64,000 bases of DNA, from assembly GCF_900090045.1 (NCBI RefSeq), contig NC_041784.1, forward strand, positions 999,501 to 1,063,500, read 5' to 3'. A program made the translations under genes and the position numbers. The notes under the pieces were generated by a model. It saw only the letters and a program-made list of their open reading frames with translations. It was not told the DNA's origin and did not search any database. Of the stretch, positions 46,785 through 55,705 are shown in pieces (position 1 is the stretch's first letter; every line of letters starts with the position of its first letter). The stretch comes from Plasmodium malariae (taxonomy: Eukaryota > Apicomplexa > Aconoidasida > Haemosporida > Plasmodiidae).

Positions 46785-47567
46785 ATGGAAGACTATAAAT
46801 GCACCAGTTGCTTTGAGGATATATATATAAATAGTGACAAGGAGTTGTTTTATTTCGATATATGTAAACATAAAATATGTGGTGAATGCTTAGAGAATCA
46901 TTTAAATAAGCATAATAAGCAACACTGTCCTCGTTGCAAAGTGTCAATAACCAAAAAGAATGTTGTTCCTTTTGATATAGAAGAACGAATATACTCAAAT
47001 CAAAAAAATATACGATCCAAATTGATGGAAATATTTAATAAAAGAAGACATAATTTTGAAAATACACCTTTATATAATAATTATTTAGAAAAAATTGAAG
47101 ATATTATATATATGTTAACTAACGAATGTGATGAGAAAAAACGAAAAATTATTGAGTCATATATAAAAAAGTATGAAAAGGAAAACATCAAATTGATAGA
47201 AGAAAATAATGCTCTTATATATGAAAATGAAAAAAAAAAAATCCATGATATAGTAAAAGAAGAAGGGAATTTATATGAAATAATTAAACATAGACCTATA
47301 ATAAATAAATCAAACAATGAGACTTATGTTCATTCATTAATTAAAGAAAACCCTAAGCTATTTGATGAAATAAAGGTAACCAATATATCCGAATCACAAC
47401 CACAACCATTAAATGCATCTATTAAAAATGATACAGATATACCTGTGCGAAAATTTACTTCTGAAGAGGACTTAAAAAAGTCCGACTACGCTGGGGGGTA
47501 TAACCCCTCTATCGTCTTTAAAAGGTGTGACACAGAATTTAACTCCACCATATACTTCAACATATAA
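46785..47567 (+). CDS. MAT1: CDK-activating kinase assembly factor MAT1
   Basis: RING-finger assembly factor of the CDK-activating kinase (CDK7/cyclin H/MAT1), which also joins TFIIH. In Plasmodium it binds the CDK7-like kinase and activates it. The single exon encodes 260 residues. A C3HC4 RING is formed by Cys6, Cys9, Cys27, His29, Cys32, Cys35, Cys48 and Cys51. The characteristic post-RING block follows (NKRRHNFENTPLYNNYLEKI, then IIYMLTN), matching the human IYNKREEDF...YNDFLEEVEEIVFNLTN pattern. A central charged coiled coil covers about residues 110-165. The C-terminal end YAGGYNPSIVFKRCDTEF matches the human LAGGYTSSLACHRALQDAF region that contacts the kinase-cyclin pair. Start is the only Met directly before the RING. 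Shorter than human (309) because the linker is reduced. Confidence 0.93.
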   Translation: MEDYKCTSCFEDIYINSDKELFYFDICKHKICGECLENHLNKHNKQHCPRCKVSITKKNVVPFDIEERIYSNQKNIRSKLMEIFNKRRHNFENTPLYNNYLEKIEDIIYMLTNECDEKKRKIIESYIKKYEKENIKLIEENNALIYENEKKKIHDIVKEEGNLYEIIKHRPIINKSNNETYVHSLIKENPKLFDEIKVTNISESQPQPLNASIKNDTDIPVRKFTSEEDLKKSDYAGGYNPSIVFKRCDTEFNSTIYFNI

Positions 47568-48610
47568 CCGCGAGCTAATTCGTTGTACATTCTTTGGCAA
47601 GCGTTTGTCTACATGCGCATACACACGTACATATACGCTTGCACCTATTCGCTTGTTTGGTTTATTGCCCTTTCCCCCCCTTAAAAATTTTACATTTTCA
47701 TGTGTATTACCAATGTGCTTATATCTTCATTTTTGTGAGAAGAGTAGTTAATTTTGAGGTCCTTTCCTTTTTGCATGACTACTTTCTCCATCTGTCCCCA
47801 TTATCTTCCCCCCTTTTTTTTTTTTTTTTTTGTAATTAAAAAGCCCCCTGGAAATATACAACAACTTTGGGGCAACTCAGAAAATATAGACAATCATTGT
47901 AGGACGTAACATTTTAAAAAATTTTAAACCTTTGTTAACTAAATTGTAAATTTTATGTTTTACAAAAAAAAATTTAAGAAATAATTTGGACTATCGTTGC
48001 GTTCGTAATGTTGTAGCAGTTATGACATATAACACGCAGTAAAACATTCAAATGGAATTTTATTTTATTTTATTTTATTTTCTAAAAAAGAGAATACTAT
48101 ATAATGCTAAAATTACTCGTTATATTAAAAAAAAATATATATGACTATATAATAATGCACACATGCGAAGTATTATGTCTAAAAAAATTGTCCATGTATT
48201 TACATATTTTAATGTTCACATAAAACACTTTCCATTTTATGCGTTCCGTAAAGTCATTTTCCTAAATAAGATGGGCGTCCCTTTGCTGCCTTTTCCAATT
48301 TTGGAGTCTCGCCATTTCGCCCGTTTCACCTTTGAAAATGTACACATGTATGTTTGTGCATATACGTGATATACATACATATATATATACATACATATAT
48401 ATATACATATTGGGCATACGTACGTCCTGCATATACGTATACATTGTTCGGGTATACGTAAGCATTACTTGTGTATACTAATGCAATGTCTACATATATG
48501 TATAATTTATTTTGAAATTCCATCAAATACATAGACTTAGCTTATTCAGGGTTAACATATGTACCATCTTTTGTTTTTCATTTTTTCCCTTCAGAACAAA
48601 AATGCATTTG

Positions 48611-48648
<38 letters not shown>

Positions 48649-48779
48649 GCAGCACAAAGATAAGTCGTATATAAAGTTCATTAAGAAATGTATTACAAAT
48701 ATGTGCAATGACTTCTTTATTTTGAAGAATATTAAAGCAAAAAAAAAAAAAAAATTACGTACAGTTTTAAATATTGTGC

Positions 48780-48811
<32 letters not shown>

Positions 48812-49304
48812 ATATAAGGGGCAAGAAGTCTCTCGATAGCTTCAAGATAAACTCAAAAATTAAGAAGCTTTATAGCACGAATTTTTACAAAATTGACTTT
48901 TGCGCATACACAGTACACATTTATTTTTGTATGATTTGTAAGTATCCATGATTTGAGAAAAAACTGATGGCACGAAGGGGGGGGCATTAAGCGAGCTTCA
49001 TAAAAGGATATACTTCCAATAGGTGTATACTCCCTTATATGTGTTTACTAGTACACAACTGTATACTGCTATAAATGTGTACACGATCATACACTTATTT
49101 ACAGCCAAACACGTGCACGCACCTAGAAATCGAAGAACAAAAGGTAAATGAACAAGAGAGGGGGCGAATGAAGGAGTAAAGGCTTATATTAAAACAACGA
49201 TCATATAACGATAGGGAGAAAGAACGAGCGAAGAAGGTAAGTAATCCAAGTGAAAATCCCCTTTTTCTACTAGTATATGATTGCATCGATAGCTGTTCAT
49301 CAAA
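47568..49304. other. Gap between MAT1 and glutathione synthetase
   Basis: Apart from the doubtful small gene at 48271-48951, no feature is visible: T-rich MAT1 3' sequence, tatacatacata repeats (48360-48410), two long poly-A tracts (48611-48639, 48781-48806), and the presumed glutathione synthetase promoter (48960-49304). Confidence 0.5.
48271..48951 (+). CDS. Possible small lysine-rich gene with an A-tract frame break
   Basis: Tentative. Exon 1, 48271-48347 (MGVPLLPFPILESRHFARFT...), ends at a good GTATGT donor. Exon 2 begins at 48595 after ttcccttcag, and the phases match. Exon 2 encodes a poly-Lys stretch, then KSYIKFIKKCITNMCNDFFI, and ends at a stop inside the sequence after a 26-base A run. 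In the other frame, directly after that run, coding-like sequence continues (DIRGKKSLDSFKINSKIKKL) to a stop at 48951. A one- or two-base length error in the A run would join them. No family is recognised; a basic ribosome-associated protein is one possibility. It may not be a gene at all. Confidence 0.3.
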
Positions 49305-51332
49305 ATGGAAAATAAAATAAATGAATTTTACGAAATAATACAAAAAGAAATATTAAATTATTTTACTATTCCGAGGGGTAAAAATGAATATTTAAGTTAT
49401 GAGAGGATAAAATTATTTATACGAGACTTAGTGGACTTTTTAAATACTGAAGGATTTTATATATATACAAAGTCGTACATAAATGAAGAAAATATAAATT
49501 TTTGTCATTCACCTAAACTTTTTTCATTTACCTTATTACCACAAAAATTAGAAGGATATTTGTTGGAATTGTGTAAGCAATGTACCTTACTGTATGCTGA
49601 ATTGTTTGATAATATTGTTTGTGACTTGCCTTTTTTATTAAACATATTAAAAGATCTTAAAGAGTATGATGCTTTTACCAAAAGGATGATTGAAATTTGT
49701 CAACGGGTCTATTTGAGTGGGAGCAATGGGAGAAACATACAGAATGATATTCGTTGTGTTATTGGACGATCCGACTACATGACAAATAGGCGCTTAAATG
49801 GGGAAGGCGGGGAAATAGGGGAAGTACAAAAACAGAACGAAAAGAATATTGATATAAAACAAATCGAATACAACACAATATCAGTTGCTTTTGGTAATCT
49901 GTCTTCCTTCATTTTTGAAGCACACAAAAATATGATAAAAGAAATATATAGAGAATATTTTCCATATTTTTATAAGGAAAAGAAAAACGAAAAAAAAATT
50001 CTTTCTATTTTGGATAAAAAGTTTGATAATAATTTTCTCGAAGGTATAATTTCTTGTATTTCTAAATGTCACGAGATTTATACTGAACAATATTCAAATT
50101 TCGAAAAAAATTTTAAAAAAATAATCATTAGCATTTTAGATAAGGAAGACTTAAATAATTTTGATAAAAATAAAACGAAATGTGAATTACAAAAACTAGG
50201 TATAGGACTAAAATGTTTTACTATCACGGAATTACAAAACTTATTTGAAAAAAAAAAATTATTTTTAAATTATACTCATGAGACTGTAAGCGATTCTTTG
50301 GAAAGGATTAGAAAGAACGCTAACCCTACTGAGGAAAAGCTGCAAAGAGGGAGGTTATTCATAAATATGAACGATGAGGAAGCACACAATAGGGATAGCA
50401 TAGTTCATACATATAATGCTTCCACTATGTCTACTCACAACGCTCACCACGATCATAACGCAATATACGAGCGAAACATATACGAAGTAAGTGTGATATA
50501 CTTCAGATCCCTGTACACACCTAACCATTTTAATGAAATCGTGTGGACTATAAGAGAAATGATCGAATACAGTGATGCAGTGAAGATTCCTTCCCTGCCA
50601 TACCAGTTGGTTGGGTGTAAGCGGATGCAAATGCTACTACTAGATGATGAAATTTTAAAAAAATATATTTCCATAAATTTAAATAAGAATGATAAAACAG
50701 AAAAACAAATAATGAATGATATGAATTTGTTAAAGAAAACTTTTGCTTTACAAGTAGATCCTTCTTTAAATAAAAATGCTTCCATCATTTCACGAGCCAT
50801 TGAAAATGCAAATAATTTTTTGTTAAAACCTCAAAGAGAAGGTGGAAAAAATAACCTGCATGGTCAGGATGTTAAGGACACATTAATGCTTTTTTATGAA
50901 CCACAAGAGAAGAAGAAGTTGTGCTGCTATGTTTTAATGCAAAAGTTGTTCCCGTCGTCTTTTATGACAATTCACTGCAGGACGAGGAGGACAGGAGAGA
51001 ACCACACAGGAGGAGTACTAAGTCCACCTCACAGGGATGGGGCGATCAGGACAGAATCAAAAGGGTATGAAGATCAGTTGGAAAGGGGGCATGAACAATG
51101 GAAGGGAAATCAGACTGATGCCAAATGCCAATTGGAAGAATGTTATTTTGTCGAATTTTCTCCTGAACAGTCCATTTCAGAAATTAGCCTTTTCCACAAT
51201 TTTATTTTTTGTAAAAATAAAAATGTCCTCAATGAACAAAAGGGATATCTGGTTCGGACCAAAAATTGCAAGGAGAATGAAGGCGGGGCTATATGTGGTA
51301 TATCGAGTTTGGATTCCTTCTTCTTGACGTAA
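49305..51332 (+). CDS. GS: Glutathione synthetase
   Basis: Second enzyme of glutathione synthesis: ATP-dependent joining of gamma-glutamylcysteine and glycine, a main source of redox buffering in the parasite cytosol. The single exon encodes 675 residues, longer than the human enzyme (474). Eukaryotic-type motifs are in order: RSDYM near 155, VAFGNLSSF near 200, YFRSLYTPNHF near 398, KIPSLPYQLVGCKRMQ, the ATP/metal-binding glycine-rich block LKPQREGGKNN near 507, the lid-like block VLMQKLFPSSF, and a C-terminal stretch KGYLVRTK...EGGAICGISSLDSFF corresponding to the human LLRTK...DGGVAAGVAVLD end that binds substrate. Extra length is inserts near 165-190, 345-390 and 560-610 (low complexity, charged, one His-rich). 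The start Met has no upstream in-frame rival. Confidence 0.95.
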   Translation: MENKINEFYEIIQKEILNYFTIPRGKNEYLSYERIKLFIRDLVDFLNTEGFYIYTKSYINEENINFCHSPKLFSFTLLPQKLEGYLLELCKQCTLLYAELFDNIVCDLPFLLNILKDLKEYDAFTKRMIEICQRVYLSGSNGRNIQNDIRCVIGRSDYMTNRRLNGEGGEIGEVQKQNEKNIDIKQIEYNTISVAFGNLSSFIFEAHKNMIKEIYREYFPYFYKEKKNEKKILSILDKKFDNNFLEGIISCISKCHEIYTEQYSNFEKNFKKIIISILDKEDLNNFDKNKTKCELQKLGIGLKCFTITELQNLFEKKKLFLNYTHETVSDSLERIRKNANPTEEKLQRGRLFINMNDEEAHNRDSIVHTYNASTMSTHNAHHDHNAIYERNIYEVSVIYFRSLYTPNHFNEIVWTIREMIEYSDAVKIPSLPYQLVGCKRMQMLLLDDEILKKYISINLNKNDKTEKQIMNDMNLLKKTFALQVDPSLNKNASIISRAIENANNFLLKPQREGGKNNLHGQDVKDTLMLFYEPQEKKKLCCYVLMQKLFPSSFMTIHCRTRRTGENHTGGVLSPPHRDGAIRTESKGYEDQLERGHEQWKGNQTDAKCQLEECYFVEFSPEQSISEISLFHNFIFCKNKNVLNEQKGYLVRTKNCKENEGGAICGISSLDSFFLT

Positions 51333-51794
51333 AGCGGACCGATGGGCATCAAAAAAATATGAGGCACAAATAAGTACATCATCGGACAATACCAAACCTA
51401 AGGAAGAAATGTTAAAATTTCAAGAAATGAATGAAACGTGAATAAAACCTCTCGTCGTGATGAGAAAAAATTTGAATTTTTTTTTTTTTTTTTTTTTTAT
51501 AAATGTACATGACACTGGCTTTTGATATGATATTTTTTTTTTTTTTTTTTTTTTTTTTTCTTGGCACTTTTACGTAACACCGTTGTTTATTTTTTTTTTT
51601 TTTTTTTTTTGGCATTTTAAAGAAACTCCCTTTTGTTATATAATTTCCTCATGGTATTATTATAAAGCTTCTTTGTTACGACCTTTTTTGTGAATTTATA
51701 TACATTTTCTAAGGGATTTATTCATGCCGTTTTATTGTTGGCATCATTTTGCTATTTGCTCTATTTCGTAACCTTCTTCATTGGCGACTTTATG

Positions 51795-51836
<42 letters not shown>

Positions 51837-52198
51837 TCGTATACAAACATGACAGAGATATTTCGCTATATGCACATCTCCTATTTTTGTCATGGCAAAT
51901 ACTGTGAGTTATGACTAACAAATTATGACTAACAAATTATGACTTACAAATTAAGATTTACAAAATATGACTTGCAAATTAAGATTTACAAAATATGACT
52001 TACAAATTATGATTTACAAAATATGACTTACAAATTATGATTTACAAAATATGACTTACAAATTATGATTTACAAAATATGATTTACAAAATAAAGACTT
52101 AAGTATCTACATTGTATCTCTTCCTTTTTTTTTTTTTTTTTTTTTTTGTAATTTCTTTTTGCAAAAAATTTCTTTTCCAAATTGTTCAAATCGTAAAA
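51333..52198. other. Gap after glutathione synthetase
   Basis: No gene seen. It has four long poly-T tracts (51478-51499, 51534-51558, 51590-51610, 51799-51832) and a minisatellite of tatgacttacaaattatgat units (51905-52090), then a pyrimidine-rich leader before the bS21m-like gene. Confidence 0.6.
51905..52095. repeat. Minisatellite of tatgacttacaaa units
   Basis: About fourteen copies of a 13- to 14-bp unit (tatgacttacaaat and tatgatttacaaaa alternating), forming a 27-bp higher-order unit. It lies about 100 bases upstream of the next start codon. Confidence 0.85.
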
Positions 52199-52531
52199 AT
52201 GTTTTACATGATTAAGAACGCAGTAAGAAACACCAAGGGCTTCAATTTCTATGAAGTAAAAATAAAATTATTCTTAAAAGAAATTTATATGAAAAGCGAT
52301 AAAGAAATAACAAGTATAGTAACCCCCTCTTCTTCATGTAGTTCCCACGAAAATTTATTTTTTAATGATCTATTTATATATTTGGAAAAGAAGAAAAATG
52401 AAGAGCAAAATAATACTCTGCTTTTCAATAAGGTCCGAAATGATAAAAGGCACAGGAAAAGAGCTTTTCAAAAAAGAGGATACTGGAAGAAAATGCATTA
52501 CTTCGTTCGAAAGAATAATATGATGTGGTAA
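52199..52531 (+). CDS. bS21m-like mitochondrial ribosomal protein
   Basis: Single exon of 110 residues starting MFYMIKNAVRN. The C-terminal KRHRKRAFQKRGYWKKMHYF followed by VRKNNMMW resembles the end of MRPS21/bS21m (RRRQRESYERCRR...ARKINFLMRKNRADPW), with the same spacing of basic residues, an aromatic F before VRKN and a final Trp. bS21m sits on the platform of the mitochondrial small subunit. The N-terminus is basic and could be a mitochondrial import signal. A Ser-rich, charged insert (residues about 40-80) is not found in the family. The frame is open further upstream, but only through poly-Phe from a T tract. The match is short, so the name is provisional; otherwise a small basic protein of unknown function. 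Confidence 0.55.
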   Translation: MFYMIKNAVRNTKGFNFYEVKIKLFLKEIYMKSDKEITSIVTPSSSCSSHENLFFNDLFIYLEKKKNEEQNNTLLFNKVRNDKRHRKRAFQKRGYWKKMHYFVRKNNMMW

Positions 52532-52579
52532 AGGCACAAAGGACGTCCGAAAGTTTCTTTTGAAAAAGGGGACACTTAT

Positions 52580-52610
<31 letters not shown>

Positions 52611-52743
52611 CATATATATACATATATATAATTGTGTGCACATACGTGTATGCCTATTATGTACGTATTTGGATGCATATGTGTAAGTGCACACACATGT
52701 ACTTGTACTTGTACATGTACATGTACATGTAAACTAAGTGTGA

Positions 52744-52787
<44 letters not shown>

Positions 52788-53118
52788 GTATGAATCTACG
52801 CTTAAAAAAAAATACTGCATCCGTTATGCTCACTTTTTCGAGCAAAGCGGCTCTTTTTCACATTTGACTTTTTATGCATACAATTTTTCTGTAGTTTTGC
52901 CTTCAAGGTACAAAATATTGATTACGAAAAAATGAAAAGATTGAAAAGGGGGGAGGTGTATTCAAGTTAAAAACTCTTCAAGGAAAAAACCCTACTCTCG
53001 ATGTATCCCTGATGATGCGTTTGCCTGAATATTTTGTCCATCACTTTTTATTTTTCATATCCTTCTTAAAACAACTGAATAAAAGGGAATTTGCGCAAGC
53101 GCGAAATTTCGTTCTATG
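52532..53118. other. Gap between bS21m-like gene and prefoldin 6
   Basis: No gene seen. It contains ta/ca alternating repeats (52578-52630), a tgtacttgtacatg repeat (52695-52730) and an (AT)n tract (about 52747-52786); both neighbours end here. Confidence 0.6.
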
Positions 53119-53469
53119 TCAAGTTGGGGGGATAGCAATTTTTCTCTGGTTTGACTGCATTTCGAGCTGAAAAGAAATAAAACAAAATATGGAATAATAA
53201 CGAAAATGGGAAGTAAAGTTTATCGTAATTACGTAACATGCAAGGGCATAACTTAACGGCTGCCATAATTAATTTTTGTCTTTATTATAAGTACATCGCT
53301 AAAAAGTTTCTTCAGCTTCTCCTCTGAATTGCTAATGACCTTTTTCCTGCTTTCACTACAAAAGAGCAATCATATTTTTATTAAAAAAAAAATACAATAT
53401 GTTGCACTTCATAAGTTTAAAGTATTCACATATACACATGTATATACACATGTATATACACATGTATAT

Positions 53470-53538
<69 letters not shown>

Positions 53539-53803
53539 ACAAATTATGTGCGACTTTTAGCCTTACATTTCCCCACTAATATAGTGTATTCTCCTCGTCA
53601 CTGTATCGTAGCATTTATTTTTTTCCTCCTTTACTAATATTAATCCAACGAGTTTATGCAAAACGGCATCATCCTCTAAATTCTTAACTTCCTATTTTAA
53701 ATTAAAAAAAGTAAAAATTAAAAAATTATTATAAAGTAATCAGTGTAAAGGAAAGGTATGTATAACATTATATGTAATGTTGTATAAGGGGTGTGTTTGC
53801 GTG

Positions 53804-53844
<41 letters not shown>

Positions 53845-54423
53845 GAGGGGTCTCAACAATTCATTTGTCTTTTTTTCGTTTTTACATACACATACAAGCA
53901 TGCGATTGTATATGTGTGTAAACGGGCATATATACATGCATACTTGCACATATACATATATATTTACACGCAATGATAAGTAGACATGCTAGACATTGCA
54001 GATGTTGAAAACGCGGCAGACATACACGTATATGTAGTAGCAGTTCCACATAAACAAATGCTAATCTGTCCTTACTTCCAGTAGCATTTCATTTTCGACC
54101 TTCTGTGTAATGAGTTCTTCCAATTGAGCATTCAATTTCTCACAGCCTTTAAAAAAAAATAAAATAAAATAAAAATAAGAAAAAAAATATATATTTGCAT
54201 TTGCATTTGCAATTTGTTTCACTTGTTCTTCATAAATAACATCGAAAATTGGGAATGCCCATGGGTATACATACATTTACGCGCGTTTATGTGTATTTAT
54301 ATATACTTGTACTTATGTGCGCATTTTTTATGTTTTTTTCCTTTTTCATTTTGTTCAATTTTTTATACTCGTTTTTAAGGTATTTATTTCCTTCACAATT
54401 TTTGTAATTTTATCTTGAGACAT
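53119..54423 (-). CDS. PFDN6: Prefoldin subunit 6
   Basis: Beta-type subunit of the hexameric prefoldin chaperone, which hands unfolded actin and tubulin to the TRiC/CCT chaperonin in the cytosol. Five exons: 54423-54369, 54146-54076, 53691-53567, 53355-53295 and 53166-53119, with GT/AG borders and closing phases, give 119 residues (human 129). The domain order is typical: N-terminal coiled coil (MSQDKITKIVKEINTLKT, then CEKLNAQLEELITQKVENEM), the central beta-hairpin block LVGLILVKEEKN which corresponds to human LLGPVLVKQELG, RRIHYISGEI, and a C-terminal coiled coil ending KLEMQ-type. The second-last donor (GTACTT) is weak, but the join to the short last exon (LEMQSNQRKIAIPPT) keeps phase. 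Long (AT)n tracts sit in introns. Confidence 0.88.
53432..53535. repeat. Repeat in prefoldin 6 intron 3
   Basis: Three and a half copies of catgtatataca, followed by an uninterrupted (AT)n of about 60 bases, between exons 3 and 4 of the prefoldin 6 gene. Confidence 0.9.
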
Positions 54424-55084
54424 GTTGCACAGACAGGTACTTTTTTTTTCTGTATTTTATCCTTATTTATCTTTATTTTATCCTTATTTTTTTTTTTTTT
54501 TGTGATATATAAAAACTTTCGGTACGTACTTTTTCTCCTGAACTACTGTGGGTTTTCAGAGAGAAGCGTTTCTACGTTTAATGTACAACGTCACTATGCT
54601 TTGCACTTCTCTCGCTAATTTGTTTGCTTATGTTTTGTATTTCTAAATACATAGGCATACACATGTAAGTACTCATATGTACATACATACATACGTACAT
54701 GCGCACATGAATATGTAATATGCTGTATGTTATTTAAAACTGGAAAGGATTCAAAGAACTGAGCTTTTCACAAAATATTTTCCTAACATATAAAAAATAA
54801 ATATTGCAAAAAAAAAGTAATGAAAATAACACGAGGTTAATTAAATATTGTTAATTCATTTCTCTGCTATTTGTCGTAATTAATTATGTTTAACTCATTT
54901 TTCTGCTATTTGTCGTTTTTTCATTTTTTTTTTTTTTTTCGTACCTGCGGTAGCGAACGTTACCGTAGCTCTAAATGAGACGTAAAAAAAAAAAAAAAAA
55001 AAATCAAAAATAAATTAACAAGTTAAAGAAAATAAAGAAAAGTTAATAAAAAAATAAAAAGAACAAATAAGGCAAAATAAAAAA

Positions 55085-55260
55085 AGAAAAAAAGAAATTT
55101 ACGCAAAAACAAGCAAAAAAATTAAAATATACAAAAACAAGCAAAAAAATTAAAATATACAAAAACAAGCAAAAAAAATTAAAATATACAAAAACAAGCA
55201 AAAAAATTAAAATATGCAAAAACAAGCAAAAAAAATTAAAATACGCAAAAACAAGCAGAG
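55085..55260. repeat. 27/28-bp minisatellite
   Basis: About six copies of gcaaaaaaattaaaatatac followed by aaaaacaa, in the gap between prefoldin 6 and the 55.7-kb gene. Confidence 0.9.
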
Positions 55261-55517
55261 CGAAATGTACAAAAACAATGATAGCAAAATTAACTGTTGT
55301 GATACTCTTATGTAAAAAAGCAAGGAAACACAGCACAGGTTTACGATGAAAAGAAAACATGCTTAATTTTTACCCAAATTTTTTGGGATTAAGAAAGGAG
55401 GAAAAAACAAAAAAATTTTTTAATGTAATAAGTGTGTATAAATGATACAAACATATTACATAAAAAGGTCTGTGACAAGTGTATAAAGTCATATTAGTGG
55501 CACCGCATAAGTGAGAA

Positions 55518-55521
<4 letters not shown>

Positions 55522-55600
<79 letters not shown>
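55522..55600. repeat. (AT)n tract
   Basis: Perfect alternating AT of nearly 80 bases, the longest in the window. Confidence 0.95.
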
Positions 55601-55603
<3 letters not shown>

Positions 55604-55705
55604 ACCCTTATGCACATGTACAGGCACTTTTGCATTTTTGCTCCTGTAGTATTGGAAAAAAAAAAAAAAATTGTGTGAATGATGATAAGGCTTTATTACA
55701 GTTTT

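Larger units (their letters stand above)
54424..55705. other. Upstream region of prefoldin 6
   Basis: No gene supported. It holds T tracts (54488-54501), the tctgctatttgtcg direct repeat (54862-54915), a small splice-like island at 54941-54980, a 28-bp minisatellite (55085-55260) and an (AT)n of almost 80 bases (about 55522-55600). Confidence 0.55.
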
